From positions 1-56,778 of the forward strand of contig NZ_JAKEDU010000011.1 of assembly GCF_021462405.1 (NCBI RefSeq): a stretch of 56,778 nt of DNA. The letters run 5' to 3'. Each line of letters starts with the position of its first letter. Within the stretch, counting starts at the first letter, position 1. Under the pieces are notes generated by a model. The model did not search any database. It was not told the origin of the DNA and saw nothing but the letters and a program-made list of their open reading frames with translations. Origin of the DNA: Thermus tengchongensis (GTDB lineage: Bacteria; Deinococcota; Deinococci; Deinococcales; Thermaceae). Positions 34,258 to 43,704 of the stretch are shown here, one piece after another. A program made the translations under genes and the position numbers.

Positions 34258-35529
34258 TCAGACCACGTCCAGGATCAGGGGCAGGGGCCTGGCCTCCGCC
34301 CCCAGGCGGAAGGCGGCGCGCAGGTGGTCCAAGGCCTCCTGCAGGCCCCGGCTTCGGTGGTAGACCAGGGCCAGGGGCTCGCCCCCCGCCACCCGGTCCC
34401 CGGGCTTCTTCAGAAGGTAGACCCCCACCCCGTGGTCGATGGCCTCCCCCTTCTTCCTCCGCCCACCCCCCAGGGCCAAGACGGCCAGGCCCACCCGGTA
34501 GGCGTCCACCTCCTGCACCACGCCCTCCCCCTCCGCCCGCAGGGGGAACTCCTCCCCCAGGGGAAGCAAGGAGAAGTCGTCCACGACCCGGGGGTTCCCC
34601 CCTTGGGCCTCGAGGAACGCCCGGAACTTCTCCAGGGCCTCCCCGCTCTCCCAAGCCCGGCGGGCCAGGCCCGGGTCCAGCCCCTCCAGCCTTAGGGCCT
34701 CCTCCGCAAGGCGCAGGGCCACCTCCAGGAGGTCTTGCGGCCCCTTCCCCTTAAGGGTCTCTATGGCCTCCCGGACCTCTATGGCGTTCCCCACCGCCCG
34801 GCCCAAGGGGGCCTCCATGCCGGTGAGCACCGCCCGCACCCGCCTGCCCGCCCCCCGGCCGATCTCCACCATGGTCTTGGCGAGAAGCCGGGCTTCCTCC
34901 AGGGTCTTCATGAAGGCCCCCCGGCCCACCTTCACGTCCAAGACGATGCTCCTCGCCCCAGCGGCCAGCTTTTTGCTCATGATGGAGCTGGCGATGAGGG
35001 GGATGCTCTCCACCGTGGCGGTCACGTCCCTTAGGGCGTAGAGCTTCCCGTCCAGGGGGGCCATTTCCGGGCTTTGGGCGGCGATGACCAGGCCCACCCG
35101 CCGGGCACGCTCCAAAAACCCCGCCTCGGTCATCTCCCCCCTCCAGCCCGGCACCGACTCCAGCTTGTCGATGGTGCCGCCGGTGTGGGCCAGGCCCCGG
35201 CCCGACATCTTGGCGAAGGTGCACCCGCTGGCCGCCAGGATGGGCCCCACCACCAGGCTCACCTTGTCCCCCACCCCTCCTGAGGAGTGCTTGTCTACCG
35301 GGTGGGGCAGGCCCGAGAGGTCCAGCACCTTCCCGGAGTAGGCCAGGGTCTCCGTGAGCCAGAGGGTTTCCTCCGGGTCCAGGCCCCTGAGGAAGGCCGC
35401 CATGAGCCAGGCCGCCACCTGGTAGTCCGGCACCTCCTCCCGCAGGTAGCCCAGGAGGAAGGCCTCGAGGTCCTCCCGGCGGTGCTTGCCCCCCTCGCGC
35501 TTTTCCCGGATGAAGAAAACGGGGTTCAT
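34258..35529 (-). CDS. pdp: Pyrimidine-nucleoside (thymidine) phosphorylase
   Basis: 423 residues, the class II nucleoside phosphorylase fold. Motifs: [17 protein letters not shown] (phosphate binding), [18 protein letters not shown] (the family signature) and the C-terminal barrel-sandwich region ending [15 protein letters not shown]. It splits uridine or thymidine with phosphate to base and sugar-1-phosphate for salvage. The ATG follows TAGCAT by six bases. Confidence 0.92.
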   Translation of the reverse strand: MNPVFFIREKREGGKHRREDLEAFLLGYLREEVPDYQVAAWLMAAFLRGLDPEETLWLTETLAYSGKVLDLSGLPHPVDKHSSGGVGDKVSLVVGPILAASGCTFAKMSGRGLAHTGGTIDKLESVPGWRGEMTEAGFLERARRVGLVIAAQSPEMAPLDGKLYALRDVTATVESIPLIASSIMSKKLAAGARSIVLDVKVGRGAFMKTLEEARLLAKTMVEIGRGAGRRVRAVLTGMEAPLGRAVGNAIEVREAIETLKGKGPQDLLEVALRLAEEALRLEGLDPGLARRAWESGEALEKFRAFLEAQGGNPRVVDDFSLLPLGEEFPLRAEGEGVVQEVDAYRVGLAVLALGGGRRKKGEAIDHGVGVYLLKKPGDRVAGGEPLALVYHRSRGLQEALDHLRAAFRLGAEARPLPLILDVV

Positions 35530-35535
35530 GGGCCC

Positions 35536-35545
35536 ATGCTACGCT
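35536..35545. promoter_or_regulatory. Overlapping divergent -10 boxes, pdp and first Uma2 gene
   Basis: Minus-strand TAGCAT (35536-35541) and plus-strand TACGCT (35540-35545) share two base pairs. Each ends six bases before an ATG (35529 and 35552). Confidence 0.55.
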
Positions 35546-35551
35546 AAGGCC

Positions 35552-36070
35552 ATGGCCCGGCGGTACCGCTTTGGCATCGAGGAGTTCGAGCGCCTCTTCC
35601 AAGGGGTCACGGGGGTGGAGCTTCTGGATGGGGAGGTGTACCAGATGAGCCCGATTGGCCCTAAGCACGCGCTGGTAGTGGCCCGCATGGTGAAAAGGCT
35701 CACGGAAGCCTTGGGGGACCGGGCCTTGGTCTGGCCGCAAAATCCCGTGCGCCTGCCCCCGGGCTCCGAGCCCCAGCCCGATATCGCCCTTCTCAAGCCC
35801 AAGGACTACTGGGAAAGCCTCCCCACCCCTGAGGACATCCTCCTCCTGGTGGAGGTGGCCGACGCCAGCCTGGAGTACGACCGGGAGGTGAAGCTCCCCC
35901 TCTACGCCCAAGCGGGCATCCCCGAGGTGTGGCTTCTGGACCTCCAGGGAAACCGCCTCCATGTCTTCCGCGCCCCCAAAGAGGGCCTCTACACGGAACA
36001 CCGGGTGCTCCTCCCCGGGGAGGAGGCAGAGCCCCTTCACTTCCCCGGGGTGCGGGTGGCCTGGCCCTAG
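35552..36070 (+). CDS. Uma2 family putative restriction-type endonuclease
   Basis: 172 residues, DUF820/Uma2. PD-(D/E)xK-like layout: an early GVELLDGEVYQMSPIGPKH, then EPQPDIALL, ILLLVEVADASLEYDREVKLPLYAQAGIPEVWLLDLQ with the acidic residues and Lys of the fold. Biochemical role is not known; the family is expanded in Thermus and cyanobacteria. Start six bases after TACGCT. It converges on the broken aldolase gene. Confidence 0.78.
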   Translation: MARRYRFGIEEFERLFQGVTGVELLDGEVYQMSPIGPKHALVVARMVKRLTEALGDRALVWPQNPVRLPPGSEPQPDIALLKPKDYWESLPTPEDILLLVEVADASLEYDREVKLPLYAQAGIPEVWLLDLQGNRLHVFRAPKEGLYTEHRVLLPGEEAEPLHFPGVRVAWP

Positions 36071-36480
36071 GGGCTACGCCTTCCCCACGGAGCCGAAGAG
36101 CTCCATGCGGCTTTTCACCCCCCCCTTCACCGCCTCCCGGGCCGGGCCCAGGTACTTCCTGGGGTCAAACTCCTTGGGGTTCTTGTTGAGGCCCTCGCGG
36201 ATGAGGGCGGTAAAGGCCAGGCGCAGGTCGGTGTCGGTGTTGATCTTGGCGATGCCCATGGCGATGGCCTTCCTTATGTCCTCGGGGTGGATGCCCGCCG
36301 CCTCCCCGATCTCCCCCCCGGCGGCGCGGAAGCGCTGGATGAGCTCAGGGGGCACGGAGCTTGCCCCGTGCAGGACCAGGGGGGCCTCCACCAGTCCGGC
36401 GATCCGCTCCAGGCGGGGGAAGTCGATGAGGGGCCGCCCCTTCCCCTTGTAGGCCCCGTGGCTGGTGCCGACGGCCACCG

Positions 36481-36586
36481 CTAAGTACCCCGTCGTGGCT
36501 TGCGCCACGACGGGGGCCCCAAAAAGGCCATGAGCACGCCACTTTGGCTTTGGCCGGTGGGGCAACCTTTGCGTGCGGGTACTTAG
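36481..36586. mobile_element. 106-bp element with 10-bp terminal inverted repeats inside fba
   Basis: Bounded by CTAAGTACCC (36481-36490) and GGGTACTTAG (36577-36586), perfect inverted repeats. It has no coding capacity and contains copy B of the 12-bp-stem hairpin (36488-36515). It replaces the deleted middle of fba. The Leu codon TTA in the resumed frame comes from the element end and is very unusual for this GC-rich genome. Confidence 0.6.
36488..36515. repeat. Copy B of the repeated 12-bp-stem hairpin
   Basis: Stem 36488-36499 with 36504-36515, loop TTGC, followed by GCCCCAA as in copy A (7553-7580). Stem bases differ from copy A at positions that change in pairs, so the fold is kept. 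Confidence 0.6.
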
Positions 36587-36839
36587 CTCCTCGGCGGCCT
36601 CGAGGATGGCCTGGGTGAGCCCATGTTGTTGGTGTTGAAGGCCCCCACGCCGTAGCCTTCCGCCCGCGCCCTCTTCAGGATTTCCAAACCGGTCACCAAC
36701 ATAAGCGCCTCCGCCGGGATTCTACCCCGGCCGCTCATGGAAACATGGAAAGCCCCACCTACCCCGCCCAAGTGGGTCGCCGCGGCCTGCGCCAGGGCGG
36801 AAGCTCCGGGCAAGCTATTGCCCAGGCCCCAAAGCGGCC

Positions 36840-37949
36840 TCAGTAGGCCTGGCCCGTGGCCTTGGTGAGGAGGAGGCGGAACTCGTGGGGGCTGGTGGCG
36901 GCGGAAAGGGCATCCTCCAGGGAGATGAGCCCCCCGGTGTAGAGCTCCACCAGGTGCTGGTCGAAGGTGCGCATCCCGTGGATGGAGCCCTCCATCATGG
37001 CCTCCTTGATCTGGGGGGTCTTGTCCTCGTCCTTGATGAGCTCCCGCACGTAGGGGGTGGCGATGAGGACCTCGAGGGCCAAGACCCGCCCCTTGCCATC
37101 GGCCCGGGGCAGAAGGCGTTGGGAGAGGATGCCAAGAAGGGACTCCGCCAGGAGGATGCGCACCTGCTGGTGCTCGTGCAGGGGGAAGAAGTCGATGATG
37201 CGGTTGATGGTGCGCCAGGCGTCCAGGGTGTGCAGGGTGGAAAGCACCAGGTGCCCGGTCTGGGCGGCCATGAGGGCAGCCTCCACCGTCTCCTTGTCCC
37301 GCATCTCCCCGATGAGGATCACGTCCGGGTCCTGGCGCATAGCGTACTTAATGCCCGAGTAGAAGCTGTCCGTGTCCAGCCCCACCTCCCGCTGGACCAC
37401 CAGGCTCTTCTTGTGCTTGTGCAAGAACTCGATGGGGTCCTCGATGGTGATGATGTTCTTGGCGTAGTGCAGGTTGATGTGGTCGATGAGGGCCGCCAGG
37501 GTGGTGCTCTTCCCTGAACCCGTGGGCCCGGTCACCAGGATAAGCCCCCGCTCCTTGGCGGCCAGCCCCTCCATCACCTCCCGGGGCAGGCCCAGGGCCT
37601 CGAAGCTGGGGATGACCTCGGAAACCACCCGCATCACCAAGCCGAAGCTTCCCCTCTGCCTCAGGAGGTTGCAGCGGAAGCGGGCCACCCCGGGGATGGT
37701 GTAGGCGAAGTCCAATTCCTTGCGGTACTCCATCTCCTCCCACTGCTCCGGGGTGAGGAGGGCCTTGGCGATGGCCTCCGTGTCCTTGGGGGTGAGGGGG
37801 CGGTTGCCGAAGGGGCGGAGCTTCCCATCCACCCGGATCACCGGCGGGGCCCCCGCCTGCAGGTGGATGTCCGAGGCCCGGGCCTGCACCATGGCCTTGA
37901 ACATCTCCAAGAGGCTCTGCTTGCCCTCCTGGGGAGAAGCCTCGCTCAT
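36840..37949 (-). CDS. pilT: Type IV pilus retraction ATPase PilT
   Basis: 369 residues. N-terminal PAS-like part (to about residue 105), Walker A GPTGSGKST (141-149), Asp-box ITIEDPIEF, Walker B DVILIGEMRD and the His box. PilT powers pilus retraction for twitching and DNA uptake, a strong trait of Thermus. The ATG overlaps the panC stop by 4 bases, so both are one transcript. Confidence 0.93.
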   Translation of the reverse strand: MSEASPQEGKQSLLEMFKAMVQARASDIHLQAGAPPVIRVDGKLRPFGNRPLTPKDTEAIAKALLTPEQWEEMEYRKELDFAYTIPGVARFRCNLLRQRGSFGLVMRVVSEVIPSFEALGLPREVMEGLAAKERGLILVTGPTGSGKSTTLAALIDHINLHYAKNIITIEDPIEFLHKHKKSLVVQREVGLDTDSFYSGIKYAMRQDPDVILIGEMRDKETVEAALMAAQTGHLVLSTLHTLDAWRTINRIIDFFPLHEHQQVRILLAESLLGILSQRLLPRADGKGRVLALEVLIATPYVRELIKDEDKTPQIKEAMMEGSIHGMRTFDQHLVELYTGGLISLEDALSAATSPHEFRLLLTKATGQAY

Positions 37950-38776
37950 GGGTACACCTCCAGGTTATCGATCAGGCGCACCTCGGGAAAGCGCCCGGCA
38001 GCGATCCCCCGGGCCCCAGGCACCCAGTCGGCAAGGGGAAGGAGGGTTTCCGGGTGCACCAGGGCTAGGTAGTCCTTGCGGAACCCGGGCACCTCGGCCA
38101 AAACCCCCTCCCCGGCCCGCAGGGCCTCGGCCACACTCCCGCCCGCCTGGGCCACCTCCCGCATGGCCGAAAGGGCCCGGTAAAGGAGGTTGGCCTTCCC
38201 GCGGGTTTCCGGGGAGAGGTAGACGTTACGGCTGGAAAGGGCCAGGCCGTCCTCCTCCCGCACCGTGGGCACCCCCACCACCTCGAGGGGGAACCCCAGG
38301 TCCCGCACCATCCTGCGGATCACCAGGAGCTGCTGGTAGTCCTTTTCCCCGAAGTAGGCCCGCTCCGGGCGCACCAGGAGGAAGAGGCGGGCCACCACCG
38401 TGGCCACCCCCTGGAAGTGGCCGGGGCGCACCTCCCCTTCCCACAAGGCGGTGAGGGGCCCCTCCACGGAAACCCGGGTGGCGAAGCCTGCCGGGTACAT
38501 CTCCTCCATGCTGGGGGCGAAGAGGAGATCCACTCCCGCCTCCTCCAAAAGGGATCGGTCCCGCTCCAGGTCCCTGGGGTAGCGGTGGTAGTCCTCCCCC
38601 GGGCCGAACTGCAGGGGGTTGACGAAGATGGAAACCACCACGAAGGGGTTTTCCTTCCGGGCCCGTTCCACCAGGGCCAGGTGCCCCCGGTGGAGGTAGC
38701 CCATGGTGGGGACAAAGCCCACCCCCTCCCGGGGCAGGGCCGCCCGGAGTTCCGCCACGGTGCCCACCACGTTCAC
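37946..38776 (-). CDS. panC: Pantothenate synthetase
   Basis: 276 residues. Motifs: FVPTMGYLHRGHLALV (HIGH-like), FVNPLQFGPGEDYHRYPR, GEKDYQQL and VREEDGLALSSRN. It joins pantoate and beta-alanine using ATP. GTG start at 38776 is seven bases after TATACT, giving a leaderless message and the usual family length. It is divergent from the 93-residue gene and overlaps pilT downstream. Confidence 0.93.
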   Translation of the reverse strand: MNVVGTVAELRAALPREGVGFVPTMGYLHRGHLALVERARKENPFVVVSIFVNPLQFGPGEDYHRYPRDLERDRSLLEEAGVDLLFAPSMEEMYPAGFATRVSVEGPLTALWEGEVRPGHFQGVATVVARLFLLVRPERAYFGEKDYQQLLVIRRMVRDLGFPLEVVGVPTVREEDGLALSSRNVYLSPETRGKANLLYRALSAMREVAQAGGSVAEALRAGEGVLAEVPGFRKDYLALVHPETLLPLADWVPGARGIAAGRFPEVRLIDNLEVYP

Positions 38777-38783
38777 GGGGCTC

Positions 38784-38791
38784 AGTATACT
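38784..38791. promoter_or_regulatory. Palindromic shared -10 (AGTATACT), panC and the 93-residue gene
   Basis: AGTATACT contains TATACT on both strands, overlapping by four base pairs (38784-38789 minus, 38786-38791 plus). GTG starts lie seven bases (38776) and six bases (38798) away. Confidence 0.6.
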
Positions 38792-38797
38792 TTCCCC

Positions 38798-39079
38798 GTG
38801 GGCAAGAAGAAGCGGGAGGAAAGGCTCAAGAAAAAGGCCCTTAAGGAATGGGAGGAGAGGCGGCCCAAGACCTTCCGGGAAGCCCTGAGGTACTTCCCCG
38901 GCCTCTTCCTTCGCACCACCTTGGTGGTGATGGCGGCCACCACCCTCATCCTCTTTACCGCCGCCATAGGCCTCCCCTGGGCTCAGAGCACGTGGTTCCA
39001 GATCCTCATCTACCTTGGGTTTTACCTGCTCTTCCAGCGCTTCATCATGGGGCCCTTGGCCCCACCCCGGATAAAATGA
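38798..39079 (+). CDS. Small basic membrane protein, hypothetical
   Basis: 93 residues: a very basic N-terminus (GKKKREERLKKK), then two transmembrane helices (about 37-58 and 65-85). No family recognised. The GTG start is supported by TATACT ending six bases before it. The stop is 6 bases before the second Uma2 gene, so they may be co-transcribed. Confidence 0.65.
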   Translation: MGKKKREERLKKKALKEWEERRPKTFREALRYFPGLFLRTTLVVMAATTLILFTAAIGLPWAQSTWFQILIYLGFYLLFQRFIMGPLAPPRIK

Positions 39080-39085
39080 GGGCCG

Positions 39086-39637
39086 ATGGCTGAGCCCGCG
39101 GAGGTCCAGCGCCCCCTGACCCTCGAGGCCTACCTGGAGGAGGAAGCCCAAAGCCCCGTGCGCCACGAGCTGGTCCGGGGCTTCCCCAGGGCCATGGCTG
39201 GGGCCAGCCGCCGCCACAACCTCCTGGTGGTGGCCCTGGTGGCGGCCCTCTTCCCCAGAGCCCGGGAAAAGGGGTGTCGGGTCCATGCGGAAACCTTCAA
39301 GCTCAAGGTGGCCCCCGACACCGTCTACTACCCCGACGTCATGGTGGTTTGCGGCCCCCCCGGGGAAAACCCCTTCTGGGAAGAGCGCCCCTGCCTGGTC
39401 CTGGAGGTCCTCTCCCCTTCCACAGAGGCCCAGGACCGCTGGGAGAAGATGCGGGCCTATCTGGGCCTGGAAACCCTCCAGGCCTATCTGCTCCTGGACC
39501 CCGAACGGAAAGGCCTCGAGGGGTATTTCCGCGAGGGAAAGGGGTTCAGCCTAAGGCGCTACCGCGGGGGCCAGGTGCCCCTGCCCTGTCTGGACACTTC
39601 CCTGGACCTCGAGGCCCTCTACTCGGCCCTGGGGTAG
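39086..39637 (+). CDS. Uma2 family putative endonuclease, second copy
   Basis: 183 residues, DUF820/Uma2, with TLEAYLEEEAQSPVRHELVRG, YYPDVMVVCGPP and LVLEVLSPSTEAQDRWEKM carrying the acidic and Lys residues of the PD-(D/E)xK fold. It belongs to a different Uma2 subgroup from the copy at 35.6 kb (the two share little outside the motifs), so it is not a recent duplication. Confidence 0.78.
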   Translation: MAEPAEVQRPLTLEAYLEEEAQSPVRHELVRGFPRAMAGASRRHNLLVVALVAALFPRAREKGCRVHAETFKLKVAPDTVYYPDVMVVCGPPGENPFWEERPCLVLEVLSPSTEAQDRWEKMRAYLGLETLQAYLLLDPERKGLEGYFREGKGFSLRRYRGGQVPLPCLDTSLDLEALYSALG

Positions 39638-39979
39638 TCAGATCCTCTCGGCGTCCGCCCAGAAGCCTTCCAGGTCGTAGTACTCCCGGGCCTCCGGGGT
39701 CATGAGGTGGACCACCACCTCCCCGTAGTCCAGGACCACCCAGCGGGGGCTCTGCCCCTCCGTGGGCCGGGGGCGGAGGCCCTCCTCCTCCAGCTTCTCC
39801 TGCACGTGCCGCTCCAGGGCCTGCAGGTGAGGGGTGCTGGTGGCGCTGGCCAGGACGAAGTAGTCCAGGCTCTCGGACACCGCCCGGAGGTCCAGGGCCA
39901 CCACCTTTTCCGCCTTCTTTTCCCAAAGGAGATCCTTGATCCTGGCTACCAGCTCCACTGCCTCGAGGGTCTTTACCAT
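39638..39979 (-). CDS. rsfS: Ribosomal silencing factor RsfS
   Basis: 113 residues, the usual small RsfS fold: LDLRAVSESLDYFVLASATST, then RWVVLDYGEVVVHLMTPEAREYYDLEGFW with the conserved C-terminal tryptophan. It binds L14 and stops subunits joining in starved cells. A TACAAT box lies eight bases before the ATG inside the end of the lcp gene, so it may also be made separately from the rplU operon. Confidence 0.93.
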   Translation of the reverse strand: MVKTLEAVELVARIKDLLWEKKAEKVVALDLRAVSESLDYFVLASATSTPHLQALERHVQEKLEEEGLRPRPTEGQSPRWVVLDYGEVVVHLMTPEAREYYDLEGFWADAERI

Positions 39980-39985
39980 CTACCC

Positions 39986-41083
39986 CTATTGTAGCAGGTC
40001 CCGCCCGAGCTCCACCACCACCCCGGGAACCGGCTGGTGGGGGACCAAAAGAGGCAGATGAAAGAGCTCCGCAAAGTAGCCTCCCGCCTCGAGGTCCTTG
40101 GCGTACACGGCGCTCCGCGCCACCTCCGCCTCCTCCACCTGCACCTCCACCCCCTCCCGGGCCAAAAGGGCCTGGCCCCAAAGGATCAGGTCCCTTTCCC
40201 CCCGTAGGCGCACGGGAACCTGCGGCGGGGATGAGGGCAGGGCCATGCCCATCCATGCGGCCAGGAACTGGGCCTTGGCCCGCTCGTCCACATAGAGGAA
40301 GGTCCCCTTCCCCTCCTGGGTGGGCAGGGTGGCAAGGGAAAGCCTAAGGCCTCGGATTCCGGGGAGGTGGGCCAAAACCTCCTCCAGGGAAAGGTCGGTG
40401 TCCAGCTCCCGCCAGGCCTCCCTTAGGGCCAGGGTCACGGCCGGCCAGGTGCGGGGGTCCTGGGCCTTTTTGAGCACCTGGGAGACCACCCCCTTGATGC
40501 GGTCCAGCCGGGCGTAGTCCCCCAGGGCGTCCATGCGGAAGCGCATGTACTTCACCGCGTCCTCCCCATTTAGGTGAAGCCTTCCCGCGGGGAAGTCGAT
40601 GAAAAGCTTCGCCGCCCGGTCGGTGTAGCGCATGGGCCTTTCCAGGTAGACCTCCACCCCTCCCACCGCATCCACCATCCGGGCCACGCTTTCCAGGGTG
40701 AGGATGACGTGCCTTTCCACCACCAGGCCCGTGGCCTCCTCCACCGCCCGCTTGAGGAGCTCTGCCCCGCCCCGGGCGTAGGCGGCGTTGATCTTGCCCC
40801 CCACCATGGGGCTATAGAGGTCCCGGGGAATGGCCAAGGCCCTGGCCTCCCCTCCCCTTAGGCGCACGTAAAAGATGGTGTCCGTGCGGCTTCCCGGGCC
40901 GCAAGGGGTGTGGTAGCCGCAGTACTCGATGTCCCGGGCCGCCACCACCACTCCCATCTCGGGCAAGGCCCCAACCCTCCTGGGCCGCACCCCTTCCTCC
41001 TCCCCCGGTCGGGGCCAGGAAAGCGCCAATCCCAGGGCGAAAAGGCTCAGGGCCAACAGGAGGAAGGAGGTCCTAGGACGCAT
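39986..41083 (-). CDS. LytR-CpsA-Psr (LCP) family protein
   Basis: 365 residues: one N-terminal transmembrane anchor (about 7-24), then the LCP domain with SRTDTIFYVRL, IPRDLYSPMVGGKINAAYA and MRYTDRAAKL-type motifs and conserved arginines (RMDALGDYARLDRI). LCP enzymes transfer undecaprenyl-linked polymers to the wall. The position in the obg-nadD-yqeK operon is unusual but shared with other Thermus. It overlaps yqeK by 11 bases. Confidence 0.88.
   Translation of the reverse strand: MRPRTSFLLLALSLFALGLALSWPRPGEEEGVRPRRVGALPEMGVVVAARDIEYCGYHTPCGPGSRTDTIFYVRLRGGEARALAIPRDLYSPMVGGKINAAYARGGAELLKRAVEEATGLVVERHVILTLESVARMVDAVGGVEVYLERPMRYTDRAAKLFIDFPAGRLHLNGEDAVKYMRFRMDALGDYARLDRIKGVVSQVLKKAQDPRTWPAVTLALREAWRELDTDLSLEEVLAHLPGIRGLRLSLATLPTQEGKGTFLYVDERAKAQFLAAWMGMALPSSPPQVPVRLRGERDLILWGQALLAREGVEVQVEEAEVARSAVYAKDLEAGGYFAELFHLPLLVPHQPVPGVVVELGRDLLQ
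39988..39993 (-). promoter_or_regulatory. Internal -10 box before rsfS
   Basis: TACAAT on the minus strand, eight bases before the rsfS ATG and within the end of the lcp gene. Confidence 0.35.
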
Positions 41084-41630
41084 GGAGCAGGCTCTGGTAC
41101 ACCGCCAGGGTCCTCGGGTGGACGGGGATCCCCTTGCCCTTCAGGTACTCCACCTTGTTGCGCACCGCCTGGCGGTAGGCCTCGAGGAGGTTTCCCGAAA
41201 GGGCGAGCTCCCGGATCTCCCCGTTCACCCCCCGGCCGGGCTCAGAGACGTCGGCGATGTAAAGGGCCATGCCGAGGCCGTTTCTTGGGTCCACCCCGTA
41301 CACGTGCCCCTCCACCGCCTCGAGGACCTCCTTGTCCTCTACCCCCCAGGCCTCGGCCAAAACCCGGGCCGCCCGGCCGTGGAGGGATAGGGGATGGGCC
41401 TCCTCCACCTCGTTTTCCGGAGGGGCCAGGCGGGCCAGCTCCTCCAGGGGAAGGTCCCGGGCGGCGTCGTGCAGGATCCCCGCCAGATAGGCCCTTTCCC
41501 CGTCCAGGCCGTTTTTCTCCGCGATCTCCCGGGCCAGGGCCGCCACCCTTTGGATGTGGGCCCACCGCTCGGGACGGACCAAGGCCTTGACCTTCTCCAG
41601 AAGCTCAGCGGTAGAGACCGTGCCGTTCAA
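41073..41630 (-). CDS. yqeK: HD-domain diadenosine tetraphosphatase YqeK
   Basis: 185 residues, HD superfamily: His25, then GILHDAARDL (His54, Asp55), HSLHG and the later DVSEPGR aspartate. YqeK proteins symmetrically hydrolyse Ap4A. The TTG start at 41630 is chosen for its GGAGGTGTACC ribosome site; it lies 26 bases inside nadD. Adjacent nadD-yqeK is a common arrangement. Confidence 0.87.
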   Translation of the reverse strand: MNGTVSTAELLEKVKALVRPERWAHIQRVAALAREIAEKNGLDGERAYLAGILHDAARDLPLEELARLAPPENEVEEAHPLSLHGRAARVLAEAWGVEDKEVLEAVEGHVYGVDPRNGLGMALYIADVSEPGRGVNGEIRELALSGNLLEAYRQAVRNKVEYLKGKGIPVHPRTLAVYQSLLHAS

Positions 41631-42165
41631 GGTACACCTCCACGGGCCTGGGCACCCAGAAGCGCACGCTTTTCCCCTCCCGGATGCGCCTGCGGATCTC
41701 GCTGCTGGATATCCCCACCTCCGGGACCAGAAGGGGCACCACGGGCACCGGCATGGTTTCCAAGGGGTAGCCGGGCCGGGCCACGGCCACCAGGGTGGCC
41801 AGCTCGGGAAGCCGGTGCCCTTCCTTCCAGGTGAGGACGTCCCGGTAGGCGTCCGCCCCGGTGATGAAGAAGAGCTCGTCCCCTGGGAAAAGCCTCCGGG
41901 CCTCCTCCAGGGTGTCCACGGTGTAGCTGGGCCCGGGGCGGTCCAGCTCGAGGCGGGAGGCGAAGAAGCGCCCCTCCTCCGCCGTGGCCAGGAGGACCAT
42001 CTCGTAGCGGGCCTCTGGGGGCGCCACCGGGGTCTTGTGGGGCGGCCTGGCGGCCACCACGAAGAGCACCCGGTCCAGCCCCAAGGCGCTTGCGGCCTCG
42101 CTGGCGGCCAGGAGGTGCCCCAGGTGGATGGGGTCAAAGCTGCCGCCGAAAAGGCCAATGCGCAC
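41605..42165 (-). CDS. nadD: Nicotinate-nucleotide adenylyltransferase
   Basis: 186 residues. N-terminal GLFGGSFDPIHLGHL with the nucleotidyltransferase HxGH motif, and SSSEIRRRI near the C-terminus. It adenylates nicotinate mononucleotide in NAD synthesis. It starts 2 bases after obg ends and overlaps yqeK downstream. Confidence 0.93.
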   Translation of the reverse strand: MRIGLFGGSFDPIHLGHLLAASEAASALGLDRVLFVVAARPPHKTPVAPPEARYEMVLLATAEEGRFFASRLELDRPGPSYTVDTLEEARRLFPGDELFFITGADAYRDVLTWKEGHRLPELATLVAVARPGYPLETMPVPVVPLLVPEVGISSSEIRRRIREGKSVRFWVPRPVEVYLERHGLYR

Positions 42166-42167
42166 CG

Positions 42168-43424
<1,257 letters not shown>

Positions 43425-43443
43425 CCGGGCACGCCCCTTGGGC

Positions 43444-43701
43444 CTACGCCAAGGGGCGCACGCTCACGAAGCGGCCCAGCCGCCCCTTGTCCTGGAACTC
43501 CACCACCCCGTCCACCAGGGCAAAGAGGGTAAAGTCCCGGCCCATGCCCACGTTCTTCCCGGGCTTGAACTGGGTGCCCCGCTGGCGGACCAGGATGTTC
43601 CCGGCCTTCACCACCTGGCCCCCGTAGCACTTGACCCCGAGGCGCTTGGCCTGGGAGTCGCGGCCGTTCTTGGTGGAACCCAAACCCTTTTTATGTGCCA
43701 T
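43444..43701 (-). CDS. rpmA: 50S ribosomal protein L27
   Basis: 85 residues; [22 protein letters not shown] is the usual N-terminus that reaches into the peptidyl-transferase centre, and [12 protein letters not shown] is the conserved core. It follows rplU by 3 bases. Confidence 0.97.
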   Translation of the reverse strand: MAHKKGLGSTKNGRDSQAKRLGVKCYGGQVVKAGNILVRQRGTQFKPGKNVGMGRDFTLFALVDGVVEFQDKGRLGRFVSVRPLA

Positions 43702-43704
43702 GGC

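Larger units (their letters stand above)
36074..36702 (-). pseudogene. fba: Fructose-bisphosphate aldolase class II, disrupted
   Basis: The N-terminal part (36702 leftwards) reads MLVTGLEILKRARAEGYGVG and AFNTNNM, typical of Thermus class II aldolase. One base is then lost (ATGGGCTC where ATGGAGTTC is expected) and the frame closes. After a 106-bp foreign segment the C-terminal part resumes at YLAVAVGTSHGAYKG and runs to the end (SRMELFGSV). About 128 codons of the middle, including part of the metal and substrate site, are absent. The gene cannot make aldolase; a second copy elsewhere is expected. Confidence 0.85.

Noticed and set aside
36703..36839. Gene between pilT and the aldolase remnant
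   Set aside because: 137 bases with no start, ribosome site or family similarity; most likely the aldolase promoter region and pilT downstream sequence.
39086..39637. Two Uma2 genes as a recent duplication
   Set aside because: They share only the fold motifs and differ throughout otherwise, so they are separate family members.
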